A stretch of 64,000 bases of DNA from Hygrocybe punicea (Eukaryota > Basidiomycota > Agaricomycetes > Agaricales > Hygrophoraceae): the NCBI GenBank assembly GCA_963556145.1, contig OY744470.1, positions 3,224,001 to 3,288,000 on the forward strand, given 5' to 3'. Position 1 is the stretch's first letter; each line of letters begins with the position of its first letter. Positions 10,070 through 21,628 of the stretch are shown piece after piece. Under the pieces are notes generated by a model. The model worked only from the letters and a program-made list of their open reading frames with translations. It was not told where the DNA came from and did no database searches. A program made the position numbers and the translations under genes.

Positions 10070-11300
10070 AGGGGGATATATTGGCCAACCGGTCTGGGTA
10101 TTTTGGCTGGCCATGGGAGGTGGATTGGCCGACAGGTCTGGGTATTTTGGCTGGCCATGGAACATGGATTGGCCGACTGCCCTGGGTATTTCGGGTGGCC
10201 ATGGAACATGGATTGGCCGATGGGTCTGGGTATTTCGGCTGGCCATGGGAGGTGGATTGGCCGACGGGTCTGGGTATTTCGGCTGGCCATGGAGCATGGA
10301 TGGGCCGACTGCACTGGGTATATCAGCTGGCCATGGAACATGGATTGGCCGACCGGTCTGGGTATTTTGGTTGGCCATGGAACATGGGTTGGCCGATGGG
10401 TCTGGGTATTTCGGCTGGCCATGGGAGGTGGATTGGCCGACGGGTCTGGGTATTTCGGCTGGCCATGGAACATGGATTGGCCGATGGGTCTGGGTATTTC
10501 GGCTGGCCATGGAGCATGGATGGGCCGACTGCACTGGGTATATCAGCTGGCCATGGAACATGGATTGGCCGACCGCACTGGGTATTTCAGCTGGCCATGG
10601 GAGATGGATTGGCCAACCGGTCTGGGTATTTTGGTTGGCCATGGAACATGGATTGGCCAATGGGTCTGGGTATTTCGGCTGGCCATGGGAGGTGGATTGG
10701 CCGACGGGTCTGGGTATTTCGGCTGGCCATGGAGCATGGATGCGCCGACTGCACTGGGTATTTCAGCTGGCCATGGGAGATGGATTGGCCGACCGGTCTG
10801 GGTATTTTGGTTGGCCATGGAACATGGGTTGGCCGATGGGTCTGGGTATTTTGGCTGGCCATGGAACATGGATTGGCCAACTGCACTGGGTATGTCAGCT
10901 GGCCATGCACCATGGGTTGGCTGACTAGTCTGGGCATTTCCGCTGGCCATGGAACATGGATTGGTCGACCACACTGGGTATTTCCACTGGCCATGGAACA
11001 TGGATTGGCCAACCAGTCTGGGTATTTTGGCTGGCCATGAAAGGTAGATTGAACAATGGAACTGGGTATTTTGGCTGGCCATGGAAAATGAATTGGCCGA
11101 CCGCAATAGGTATTTTCGCTGGCCATGGGAGGTGGATTGGCCGATCTGTATTGGTATATTGGCTGGCTATGGTGCATGAGTTGGCCAAATCTCTGGGTAT
11201 ATTAGCTGGCTATAGAACTTTAGTTAGCTGAAGCGGGTGGGTATGCAGGCTGGCCCTAGGAAGGACATGGGCTAATGTTAGGGATATTCCAGTTGTACAT
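10070..11300. repeat. 43-bp tandem array, PAL2 left arm
   Basis: About 27 units of a 43-bp repeat built on CTGGGTATTT-(C/T)GGCTGGCCATGG-n-CATGGATTGGCCGAC. Units become more diverged from about 11230 to 11640. As 43 is not a multiple of three, all frames stay open and give Trp/Gly-rich translations that are not genes. GGCTGGCCATGG and TTGGCCGAC are the best conserved words and could be protein-binding sites. Confidence 0.9.
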
Positions 11301-11639
11301 GGAACACAAATTGACAACAGTTTGTGGTATATTGGGCTCGCCATAGGACATAGTCATCATAGGTTGGCCAATCCTCGTTAGTATATTGGCCAATCACACA
11401 TGGGTCACTTGCTCCTTTGATTCTTTTGGCTGCTCATGCGACATGGGTTGGCCAATGTTATGGATACATCAGCTGCCCATGGGGTTAGCCTACACTAGGA
11501 ATACATTGGCTGGTCATGGGACATGATTTAGCTGATCCTATCAAGTCTTTTGTTGGCTGTGGGCCATGGAGTGGCCGGCCTGAGATATATTGGCCAGCCA
11601 TGATATGGTTGGCTGACAATCTGACTTAAGGTTTGGTTG

Positions 11640-13050
11640 AGGCCGATAACATTCAATACATTCATTCTAAGCCAGTCACAGCTTAACACTACAACAAGTA
11701 CTGCTACTGTGAATTCACAAACACATCTGAAAGGACCAAAAGCAAGACCCCAAAGCCATTCAGTCTTGATCTCAAAGGAGGCTCTCCTCCTTCTTGATCA
11801 AGACTGACTGACAAAGAAAACACTACCAAAATCTTTGCAAACACATAACCAAAAATATGTTGACATAAACACTCATATCAACCACACTAAGAACATTACC
11901 TGGTCTCAATGTCACTAATGGGAGGCTTACAAATAATGATGAGGTTTACCTGGTCAAATTTCAATGATGCCATCAGGCCCACTACCAGTAGCTTGCCTGG
12001 CAAGGGAATCAGGGGGGTTCTCCTGCTCTTTCATTCTTGGAGGCCTGTACAGTGGCAAGGAGTACTTTCTGGGGGCCAGACACCAACAGTTGGCACGCAA
12101 AGATGCCACAATATTCATTCAAGTTGAATAGCTCAGTTCAAAAAAAGACACTGTCAGTAATGGGATAATACACATTAATCTCTCATCTGCATGCAAACAC
12201 AGGAGACAGATGAGGAATTTTTGCCATCAAAGAATATTGCGATCTCCACTCAAATATTGAAATTATTTTTGTTGTTATTATAAGTCTGAAAAATATTGTA
12301 AAAAGTAAGGTTAGTATTCACACCAAAGATAGTGCAGCAAAATTTTAGATTATTTACTCTCCAGATGTTCAGGCACAAAGCCACATGCTTGAATGTCTGG
12401 AGACCAAATAGTTTAAAATTTTGCCTGCACTGTCTTCAGTGTGAATACCACTTTTAGATAACCTTATTGTTTACAACCTTTTCAGACTTATGATAACAAC
12501 ACAAATAATTTCAATATTTAAGTGGATATCGCAATATTCTTTGATGGCAAAAATCCTCATCTGTCTCCTGTGAAACATAACAACGAACATATCACAATAA
12601 TAAAGTAGTCGGTGAAGTGATGAATATGAGGGAGGAAATCACATACCAGTTAAGACAATAACACTCCAGAATCTCTGGTTATTGCCTGGTACAATAACCA
12701 AGGATCCTATAGTGTCACCAAAGGTGGTAGTAGTAGTTGTGAGGTAAGAAGAAAATAACCATGTTTGATGGTCTTGTACTTATTTGTTCATGTGACTTAA
12801 CGTGTTTGTTGATCACATGTCACAAAGTGTGATGTCACGTTGGGTCGTCCAAACATTACATCACACTTGTGACATGTCGCGTCTCATCAATCATGTGACC
12901 TGTCGCGTCGCATTAATCATGTGACACTTGAGTGGTAATAATCATCATATTCCGAGGGCAGGAATCCTGCCCTCGTCTCACTATGTATAATAGGTACAAA
13001 ATACAATAATAATGATATAACGAGGGCAGGGAATCACCCTGCCCTCATCT
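11640..13050. other. PAL2 left arm, inner unique region
   Basis: No gene seen. It mirrors 16960-18060 of the right arm. It contains a hairpin-forming segment (11758-11810, AGTCTTGATC facing GATCAAGACT), a 375-bp MITE absent from the right arm, and GAGGGCAGG/CCTGCCCTC palindromes at about 12953-12977 and 13020-13050. Reading frames are short. Confidence 0.6.
12198..12572. mobile_element. 375-bp MITE in PAL2 left arm, CACTA-like
   Basis: Terminal inverted repeats begin CACAGGAGACAGATGAGGA and extend about 50 bp, through the segment CATCAAAGAATATTGCGAT. It is flanked by AAA on both sides (a possible 3-bp duplication). The right arm of PAL2 reads through the empty site near 17500, so this insertion happened after the palindrome formed. 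Ends starting CAC with 3-bp duplications suggest the CACTA group; that assignment is tentative. Confidence 0.7.
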
Positions 13051-13079
13051 CATTGCTGAGCCACCCCGACAGTCGGGTT

Positions 13080-13765
13080 CATTACCACCGCTGCTGCTGC
13101 CGTTGCCGTTGTCGTGTCTGCTGCTGCTGCTGCGGTTCACGCTGCTGGTGCTGCTGGTGCTGCCATTGCCATTGCCGCTGCTGCTGCTGCTGCTGCTGCC
13201 GTCATTGCTGCTGCTGCTGCTGTTGCTGCTGTTGCCGTCGCTGCTGTTGCTGCCGTCGTCGTCGCTGCTGCTGCTACCGTTGCCGTTGTCATTGTCGTGT
13301 CTGCTGTTGCTGGTGCTGCAGTTCGTGCTGCTGCCGTTGCCGTTGCCGCCGTTGCCATTGCCATTGCGGCTGCTGCTGCTGTTCACGCTGCTGGTGCTGC
13401 TGCCGTGGCCGGTGCAGCTGCTGTTGCCGTTCCCGGTCCCGGTCCCGCTGCTGCTGCCGTTCCCGCTCCTGGTCCTGGTCCTGGTCCTGCCACTGCCTCG
13501 CCGTCTTTGTTGCTGTCCTCATTGTTGTCATTGCTGTCCACGCTGTCGTCGTTGCCATCCACACTGTCGTCGTTGCCGTCCACACTGTCGTCGTTCCTGT
13601 GCTTGCTGTCATCGTTGCCGTCCCCGTGGTCGTCGTTCCGGTCCCCGCTGTCGTTGTTGCCGTCCCCGTGGTTGTCGTTCCAGTACCCGTGGTTGTCGTT
13701 CCGGTCCCCTGCTGCTGCTGCTCTTGCCATTGCCGTTGCCATTGCAGGCTTTGCCTCGGCGCAGT
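13080..13765. repeat. CTG/GTC-rich triplet tract, PAL2 left arm (mirror 16080-16935)
   Basis: Degenerate GCTGCTGCT and GTCGTTGCC repeats. The right arm counterpart is CAG/GGC-rich. Predicted Cys-, Leu- or Ala-rich proteins from this tract are frame artefacts. The mirrored copy sits between splice-like signals (acceptor TTTTCAG near 16066, donor GGTAAGTC near 16615). Confidence 0.8.
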
Positions 13766-13819
13766 AACGACTGCAAGGCATTAGTAGTACATAAAATAAG
13801 CAAAAAATCACTTATGACT

Positions 13820-14170
13820 TACCGTTGTCATCCTTTTCTTCCTCACCGTCGTCTGCGTCTGGGTCTTCGTCGTCTGGGTCTTCGTCATCGTCGACCACGT
13901 CCGCATCTGCGTCAACCCCGTCTTTGTCTCCGCCAACCCGGTCTCCATCGTCCGCGCCATCCCCATACCGTTGTGGATCCCGTCTCCCATCATCGTCCTC
14001 GTTCTCGTCGTTCCAGTCCCCGTGTCCGTCATTGCCGTCCCCGTTCTCGTCGCTCCGGTCTGTCATTCCGGTCCCCATTCTGTTCTCATCGTTGCCGTCC
14101 CCCCTCTCTTCGTTCCCGTCCTCGTTGTCGTCGTTCCGGTCCTCGTTGTCGCCATTCCGGGAACCATGGT
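13820..14170. repeat. GTC-biased tract, PAL2 left arm (mirror 15640-16012)
   Basis: A second triplet-biased block rich in GTCGTC and CCGTTC. The mirrored block ends at the donor GGTAAGTCG (16013), which is followed by a roughly 55-bp intron-like segment to TTTTCAG. Confidence 0.7.
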
Positions 14171-14309
14171 TGTTGCCCTCTTATGGGCCTCGTGTCGTTG
14201 GCTGTCGATGTTGATGTGGTAATGTTGGTGGTCGTCTGACGTGACGTTGCCGGAAAAGACCTAAAAAGTACGTGGAATTAGTTAATAAAAATAAATCAAA
14301 CAAACTTAA

Positions 14310-15480
14310 AATGAAACCTAGCCTGGTGCTCTTCCGCACCCTTGTGTCTGTGATCGTGGTTGCAAAGAAAGAGTGACGTGGCTTGAACTCGCGCGAGAAT
14401 TTCAACTGGCGTTTGCCGATTTCCTAAACGGGGCCGAATTGCCATATTGGTACAGGTGGCTGGATTTTCTTATTGCTATTACATGCTGTATAACACCTCA
14501 ATGGCCAGGGCAAGACCCTGAAGGGATGTAGGTATCCCATACCCACAAGTATGGTAAATTTTGTATTTTATTTGAGCCTACAGAGAGAGCTATTCACAAT
14601 GTATTTGAGCCCTCTGCCAAAATTGGACCCTTAAACACCGAACTTTGCGAGTATACATCTAGAAAATCTAAAATTAATTCTAGCAGTACTAGGTGAAGTG
14701 TGCTTCATTGTTACAATAAGTGCCTGGCAGTTAGTAGTCCAGGAAATGTGTTGTAGGACAAATGTGTGTGGAACTTCACATTAATAAATTATTGGCTGTT
14801 CAATCAAAGTCCCGTNNNNNNNNNNNNNNNNNNNNNNNNNNNNNNNNNNNNNNNNNNNNNNNNNNNNNNNNNNNNNNNNNNNNNNNNNNNNNNNNNNNNN
14901 NNNNNNNNNNNNNNNGTGTGTGGAACTTCACATTAATAAATTATTGGCTGTTCAATCAAAGTCCCGTTATTTGGATTCAAGTCATGCAACTCACAGCTTT
15001 ACCATTTGTTGGCTACAGCACATTTCCTGGACTACTAACTGCCAGGCACTTATTGTAACAATGAAGCACACTTCACCTAGTACTGCTAGAATTAATTTTA
15101 GATTTTCTAGATGTATACTCGCAAAGTTCGGTGTTTAAGGGTCCAATTTTGGCAGAGGGCTCAAATACATTGTGAATAGCTCTCTCTGTAGGCTCAAATA
15201 AAATACAAAATTTACCATACTTGTGGGTATGGGATACCTACATCCCTTCAGGGTCTTGCCCTGGCCATTGAGGTGTTATACAGCATGTAATAGCAATAAG
15301 AAAATCCAGCCACCTGTACCAATATGGCAATTCGGCCCCGTTTAGGAAATCGGCAAACGCCAGTTGAAATTCTCGCGCGAGTTCAAGCCACGTCACTCTT
15401 CATCTCGACTTTGATGAGCACGTAGCTTAAGTTTTCATTTTATGTTTCTTTTGTTTACTCTACTAACTCATTCCACATAG
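14310..15480. repeat. PAL2 palindrome core, homologous to PAL1 core
   Basis: Arms 14310-14762 and about 15000-15480 mirror each other. They share blocks with PAL1 4190-5230: a GGGTCTTGCCCTGGCCATT block, a CTCTGCCAAAATTGGACCC block and a TAGAATTAATTTTAGATTTT block. In the right arm the segment after CACGTCACTCTT differs from the left, so one arm has a local deletion or replacement. Confidence 0.7.
14816..14915. other. Assembly gap (100 N) at the PAL2 centre
   Basis: Exactly 100 N. The 53 bp before the gap (14763-14815) are repeated exactly after it (14916-14968), so the true gap is probably negative and the two contigs overlap across the palindrome centre. Confidence 0.95.
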
Positions 15481-18079
15481 TTTTTAGGTCTTTTCCGCCA
15501 ACGTCGCGTCAGACGACCATGACAACTGTCACACCAACAGCAACGGCAGGACGGAAGCCAACGACACGACGCCCATAACAGAAGGACACGGATGATGACC
15601 GTGAACGCGATGGGTCTGGGAAAGGCTATGTGGCGGGGTCGAACGAGGCCCAGAACGACGACGGGGGTGGCAAACTATGCAGGGGACCGGAATGACGAGA
15701 ACGGAGACCGGAGTGACAAGAACAGGGTCCGGAACGTCGACAACGGGGACCGGAAACACGGCAACGGGGATGGCAATGACAGCGGAGACCGGAACGACGA
15801 GAACAGGGATGGCAATGACGGACACGGGGACCGGAACGACGAGAACGAGGATGACGATGAGAGACGGGAACCACATTGGTATGGGGACGGCGCGGACGAT
15901 GGAGCCCGGGTCAGTGGAGACACAGACGGGGATGACCCAGATGCGGACGTGGTCGATGACGACGAAGACCCAGACGCGGACGACGACGACGACGAAGAAA
16001 TGGATGACAACGGTAAGTCGTCTGTATTTTTTTCTTATTTTATGTACTAGTCAAATTATGCTTTTCAGTTGTTACTGCACCGGCAGCAGCAACAGGACTG
16101 GCAGCACAGTGGCAACAGCACCCACGGCAGTGGCAGCAGCAATGGCAGCAACGGCAACGGCAGCCGAAGCAGCAGCGGGACCGGGACCGTGAACAGGAGC
16201 AGCAGTGTAACCGGGTCCGGGAACGGCAGCAGCAGCAGGACCAGGACCAGGACCAGGAACGGCAGCGGCAGCGGGACCATGACCGTGAACGGCAGCAGCA
16301 ACGTAACTGGGTCCGGGAACGACAGCAGCAGCAGGACCTGGACCGGGAATGGCAGCAGCAGTGGGACCAGGACCAGGAACGGCAACAGCAGCCGCACCGG
16401 CCACGGCAGCCGCAGCAGCAGTGGGAACAGCAGCAGCAGCCGCAACGGCAGCAGGGACGGCAACGGCAGCAGCAACGGCAATGGCAGCAGCAGTAGCAGC
16501 AACAGCAGTAGCAGCAACGGCAATGGCAATGGCAGCAACGGCAAGGGCAGCAGCAGCAGCGACGGGCAGCAGCAGATGCGGACGACGGCGACGAAGAAAA
16601 GGATGACATGTATGGTAAGTCATCAGTGTTTTTTTGCTTATTTTATGTACTACTACTACCTTGCAGTTGTTACTGCGCCAAGACGAAGCCTGCAGCCACA
16701 ACGGCAATGGCAACGGCAACGGCAATGGCAGCAGCAGCCCAAACAGCACCAGCAGCAGCAGCAGCGATGGCAACGGCAGCAGCAGTGGGAACGGCTGGAG
16801 CGGCAGCAGCAGCCGCAACGGCAACGGCAACATCAGCAGCAGCCGCAACGGCAACGGCAGCAACAGCAGCAGCAGCAATGGCAACGGCAGCAGCAGCAGC
16901 AGCGGGAACGGCAGCAGCAGCGACGGCAACGGTGGTCATGAACCCAACCGTCGGGGTGGATCAGCGACGAGACGAGGGCAGGGAATCACCCTGCCCTCGT
17001 CATATCGTTATTATTATTATTCTTTTGTATTATACATAGTGAGACGAGGGCCAGGTGATTCCCTGCCCTCGTCGTATCATTATTTTTTTTATTTTGTACC
17101 TATTATATATAGTGAGATGAGGTCAGGAATATGACTCGCGTGTCACATGATTATTGAGACGCGACATGTGACAAATGTGACGTAACGTTTGGACGGCCCA
17201 ACGTGACATCACACTTTGTGACATGTGATCAACAAACACGTTAAGTCACATGAACAAATAAGTACAAGCCCATCAAACACGGTTGAGATTTTCTCCTTAC
17301 CTCACAACCACCACTACCACTTTTGATGACACTGCAGGATCCTTGGTTATTGTACCGGGCAACAACCAGAGATTCTGGAGTGTCATAGTCTTAACTGGTA
17401 GGTGATTTCCTCAGGCTTTGTTGCTCACGTCTGTTCACTTCACAGGACTACTTGATTATTGTGGTATGTTCTTCTTTTTCACCGTCAGGTATCTTCTTTG
17501 GTATGTTTGCATCCAGATGAGTGATTAATTTGTATTACCCCATTACTGACAGTATCTTTTGTTGAAGTTATCTGTTCAACTTGAATGAACATTGTGGCAT
17601 CTCTGCGTGCCAACTGTTGGTGTCTGGTCCTCAGAAATGAGTGCTTGTCACTGTACAGGTCTTCAGGAATGAAAGGGCGGGTGAATCCCCCTGATTTCCT
17701 TGCTGGGCAACCTACTTGTAGTGGGCCTGGTGGCATCATTGAAAGTTGACCAGGTAAGTCTCATTATTACTTTTAAGCCTCCCTTTAGTGACATTGAGAC
17801 CAGGTAATATTGTTAGTTTAGTTGATTTCAGTATCCATTTTTGGTTATTTGTTCGCAAAATTTTTGTTAGTATTTTCTTTGTCAGTTAGTCTTGATCAAG
17901 AAGGAGAAGAGCTCCTCCTTTGAGATCAAGACTGAATGGCGTTGGTGTCTTGCTTATTATCCTTTCAGAGGCATTTGTGACACAGTAGCAGTACTTGTTG
18001 TAATGTTAAGCTGTCAATGTCTTAGAAGGAATTTATTGCATTTTATCGGTGTAAACCCTAACCCTATGTCACAAGGTCA

Positions 18080-18960
18080 GCGGTATCATGGCTGGCCATT
18101 ATATCTCTGGCACTGGTCAATCCATGACCCACAACTAGCCAAAGACCCATTAGGAACAGCCAACCAATGTGCCATGACCAGCCAATGTATTCTGAGTGTT
18201 GGCCAATGCATATCATGTTGACAGCTGATGTAATTAGAGCTGTGGCCATCCCAATGGAGCTGGAGCTTTGGTCAACCCAGGTGCTATGGCCATGTCATAT
18301 AACCAAAGCTTTGGCCAACCCATGTTCCATGGCTACACCCAGTACAGTCAGCCAATCCATGTCTCATGGCCAGCCAATAAACACACAGAGGTCAGCCAAT
18401 CCATGTTCCATGGCCAGCCGAAATACCCAGACCATCGGCCAATCCATAGCCTAAATACCCAGACCTGTTGGCCAATCCATCTCCCATGGCCAGCCAAAAT
18501 ACCCAGACCATTCGGCCAACCCATGTTCCATGGCCAAGTGAAATACCGAGACTGGTCGGCCAATCCATGTTCCATGGCAAGCCAAAATACCCAGACCCAT
18601 CGGCCAACCAATGTTCCATGGCCAACCAAAATACCCAGACCGGTCAGCCAATCCACTTCCCATGGCCAGTGGAAATACCTAGCCTGGTCAGCCAATCCAT
18701 GTTCCATGGCCAGCCAAGATACCCAGCCTGGTCGGCCAATCCAAGTTCCATGGCCAGCCGAAATACCCAGACCCATCGGCCAATCCACATTCCATGGCCA
18801 GCCGAAACACCCAGACAAGTCGGCCAATCCATGTTCCATGGCCAGCCAAGATACCTAGCCCGGTCGGCCAATCCATGTTCCATGACCAACCAAGATACCC
18901 AGACCGGTCGGCCAATCCATCTCCCATGGCCAGCCAATATATCCTTCTGCTTCAGCCAAC
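18080..18960. repeat. 43-bp tandem array, PAL2 right arm (inverted)
   Basis: Inverted counterpart of the left array with about 20 units (GGCCAATCCATGTTCCATGG as core). It is shorter than the left array, so the copy numbers of the arms have drifted. Confidence 0.9.
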
Positions 18961-19115
18961 CCATGCTTCTCCGAACATGGAACCCTCGGCCAAGCCATCT
19001 GCCCTGGAGAAAGATATTGGTCGGCCGAGATAAGCCAGCCCACTTGGAGTGGGAATTGTCCATCTCGGCTGACCCATGTATCATGGGAAAGATACGCTGA
19101 AAGGGCTCCCTTGCA

Positions 19116-19283
19116 ACTGTTGGACGTGACGATGAATGGGGTCCCATCGAACCGGGGGGCAACGAGGATGGGCGAGGATGTCAGGACCGCTTTCAGGTCA
19201 AGAAACCACTTTTTGTGTCTCGGTCCACACGTCGGCCAGTTTGATGTTGCATAATGCTGCACGGTAGGCAGATTTCCTGGCAT
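19116..19283 (-). pseudogene. pol: GYP2 pol: start of RNase H, cut by PAL2
   Basis: Contains FLDLKAVLTSSPILVAP and TPFIVTSNSCKG. The frame is cut by PAL2 after the T-G-C-A-A-G-G target and resumes at 9902 as SCKEGFGAVLAQ, which gives a continuous RNase H N-terminus. Confidence 0.75.
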
Positions 19284-20397
19284 GCTTTGGGATGTCCACA
19301 GACCGCAGCAAGTCTGATAACGGTTGGGCCAATGTGGCGTAGCCGTGGATGAGGTCTCGGAAATATCCGGTCAGCCCGAGGAAGCTGGACAGTGTGAGCA
19401 GGTCAGGGGGTGGTCGCCAGTTGACCACCACGGTCAGTTTGGCTTCGTCACCTTGGACCCCGTTGGGCCCCACCTTGGACCCTGTGAAGACCATCTCTGT
19501 CATGAAGAACTTTGACTTTTTTGCTGAGAGCGACAGGCCCGTTTCGTGGACGCGTTGGAAGAAGCATCTGGTGCGGTCCATCATGTCGTCAAATTCATTG
19601 CCTGCCATGCCGCCATTGTCCACAAAGAGCTCGAGCTGAAGTGCCAAGAGTATGTTGCCTAACTTCTCCGCGGTTACGTGTGCGAAGGTTGATGGTGCAC
19701 CCGTGAGGCCAAAGGGCATATGCTTCTGCATGAAGAACCCACGGCCCTCAATTTAAAAGGCCAAATATGGCCTGCTCTCCTCTGGAATGACCATGGTGTA
19801 GAAGCCGGATGCGAAGTCGAAACCATGGACCCATCTATGTCCGCTCAGGTGCCATTGCCTTGACCAGACGTCGCTTGCAGCATGGGGAATACACAGGTCA
19901 CATTGTTCAGGGTGTTGTAGTTTTGGCAGAAGCGCCAGGTTTGGGGCTTTGGTGGTTCAACCAGGGTGTCCGGCTGCAGGGGTCGAGGGCCAAGATTGTG
20001 TGCAGGGGGGTAGCTGTGAGCAGTGCATTCTTCATTGACTCTGTGGTGGAGCTCGTCCAGGAGGAGGCCAGGGTTATTGTGGACTTTCTGACCCAGCGTG
20101 ATGGGTGACACGCACTTTATGTTCTCGGGGCATATAGGCTCTATGATGTTGCCTTCGAGTAGTGTGTTGATGGTTTTGTGCAGGAACTTGCGCTGTGGTG
20201 GGGTGAGGGGTTGCTGTTTCGGTATACGTTTGGGGAACGACATGTCATCCAGTATGTGTATGTGATGCTCTGCGCCTGGCACGGCATTGACTTCACCTAT
20301 GAACAGGGCGAAACAGTCAGCATATTTGGTAATTAGGGCATGCAACTTTGCAGTCTGATCCTCGGACAAGTCCAGTCCTATTGTAACCTGGGCCAGT
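19198..20397 (-). pseudogene. pol: GYP2 pol: reverse transcriptase, active site mutated
   Basis: The RT domain after the MITE cluster. Recognisable pieces in order are DLSEDQTAKLHALITKYADC, AEHHIHILDDMSFPKRIP, TWRFCQNYNTLNNVT, then after a frame change GHRWVHGFDFASGFYTM (first catalytic Asp kept), a stop, MPFGLTGAPSTFAHVTAEKL, ELFVDNGGMAG and LSSFLGLTGYFRDLIHGYA. The active-site box, normally [FY]-x-D-D, reads F-V-D-N (19615-19626), a single G-to-A change from GAT to AAT. With one stop and at least one frameshift the enzyme is dead. The connection domain runs into RNase H at about 19283-19116. Confidence 0.8.
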
Positions 20398-20521
20398 ATC
20401 TCGGCTAGTGTTGCCACGACTATAGCCGATGTTTTTTGAAAATTTGCCTTTTTAGGCTAGTAAAATTAGCTAAAATTATGAAAATGAGGAGATGGGCAAA
20501 GCCAAAAGCTGAGGGGTCACT

Positions 20522-20652
20522 TAAGGGTGCTAAGAATTTGGTGCTCAATCTTCAGAGTTATTCAACCATAGCTGTTGAGTCTAGTCAGCTACAGTCCAAT
20601 AGCTATCCTTGAATAACTCTGAAAATTAAGCTCCAAATTCTTAGCACCCTTA
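20522..20652. mobile_element. Small inverted-repeat element within the MITE
   Basis: About 130 bp with arms TAAGGGTGCTAAGAATTTGG and its near complement, also containing TTCAGAGTTATTCAA against TTGAATAACTCTGAA. It abuts the left end of the mariner-type MITE. Confidence 0.6.
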
Positions 20653-21367
20653 CAGTGAGTTCTGAAAGTAATGGCCACCCCAAAATTTTTTTTTTTTTTT
20701 TGAGGCGCTTACAAAGGCTCAGTCAGTGCCGTGCCATTGTGGCTGAGAAACAAGAAATATGGTTTTATATGAGATTTATGCTACATACTCCTATTGCAGC
20801 TCTATTCTAGGCCTAAATAAATAAATCTGAACCTTCTAAGTTCTTACAATACATTTTTGTATTATTATAATGAACTTTTAGGTGACCAACTCTGACTTTA
20901 TAGCTTAGCTAAGTTAGCTTAGGTTAATTAGTGCTATTTTGGCTGAAATCTTATCAAAAAATGGGCAATATCAGAACCAAATACAATAATAAAAATTCAT
21001 TGTTTTATCATGTTGCTACAAGCTCTGGCTTGGGAGGAATCACTTTGCAAATGATGTGATTTTAAGAGTTTCCAAAACAAACCAACTTTCCAAAACAAGC
21101 CAATCTCTCCGTGACAAAAAAGGAAATTTAATCTGTGCAGTTATTTTGTACTTCCTTCAGTTAGGATGGTATTTCAAGGTGTTGTAAGGTGTAGATAGGT
21201 TTACTTAGGCTTAAGGTAGAGCTGCATTATGAATAGCTGGCATGAATCTCATATAAAACCATATTTCTTGTTTCCCAGCCACAATGGCACGGCACTGACC
21301 GAGCCTTTGTAAGCACCTCAAAAAAAAAAAAAAAATTTGGCGTGGCCATTACTTTTGGAACTCGCTG
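20653..21367. mobile_element. Mariner/Tc1-type MITE (715 bp)
   Basis: Ends CAGTGAGTTCTGAAAGTAAT and, on the complement, CAGCGAGTTCCAAAAGTAAT. TA flanks both sides (20651-20652, 21368-21369). The arms continue through an oligo-T/A run and a GGCTCAGTCAGTGCCGTGCC-like block. TA duplication with CAGTG/CAGCG ends fits the Tc1/mariner superfamily. No transposase frame is present. Confidence 0.85.
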
Positions 21368-21369
21368 TA

Positions 21370-21628
21370 AGTGACCCTCAGTAAAAGCGGAAATTCAAGT
21401 GAAGTCAGGCAAGTGTCAAGTGATGGACAAGTAAAATTCACCAAAACGACAAATGGTCGTGTATTAGTCTATTAGTTGATTTATTGAGGGAAAACTACAA
21501 CTAGATGTACCTGAGAATAGTCTGGTGCTGGTGTTGTGACAGTCCTTCTAAAGTTAACCCAAAGTCAGGAAGGTCGTTTTTGAGAATTTTACCTGACTTG
21601 ACTTGAATTTCCGCTTTCACTGAGAGTG
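21370..21628. repeat. Inner inverted repeat of the MITE cluster
   Basis: A pair of arms of about 40 bp, containing AAAGCGGAAATTCAAGTGAA and its complement (21381-21412, 21588-21620). This may be another small MITE or an internal part of the outer element. Confidence 0.55.

Larger units (their letters stand above)
9910..19108. mobile_element. PAL2: 9.2-kb palindromic element with long subterminal arrays
   Basis: The ends match in inverted orientation over more than 120 bp: left CACACCTTACAGCATATCTT and right complement GAGCCCTTTCAGCGTATCTT, then a common CAGCCGAGATGGACAATTCC. The flanks share CCTTGCA (9903-9909 and 19109-19115), a 7-bp duplication, or 8 bp with one mismatch. Removing the insert rejoins the GYP2 RNase H frame (S-C-K-E-G-F-G-A-V). 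The arms (left to 14815, right from 14916) are diverged copies with 43-bp tandem arrays, CAG/CTG and GAC/GTC tracts, and a core shared with PAL1. No transposase is encoded. Confidence 0.85.

Noticed and set aside
9877..11231. Trp/Gly/Met-rich ORFs of up to 387 residues over the PAL2 left array
   Set aside because: A 43-bp tandem repeat keeps all frames open; the protein repeat merely follows the DNA repeat. The same holds for 18268-19162 and 57014-57669.
10070..11300. CRISPR-like regular array
   Set aside because: Units are directly adjacent without unique spacers, the genome is eukaryotic and the array is mirrored in an inverted repeat.
13045..13811. Cys-, Leu-, Ala- or Asn/Ser-rich ORFs (also 16040-17134)
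   Set aside because: CAG/CTG-type repeat translations in different frames, not genes.
14762..15058. ORF spanning the N gap
   Set aside because: Contains 100 undefined bases and duplicated contig ends.
19809..20108. Plus-strand ORFs over GYP2 and GYP4 pol (also 21798-22361, 60722-61270, 61448-61852)
   Set aside because: Antisense shadows of recognisable pol sequence.
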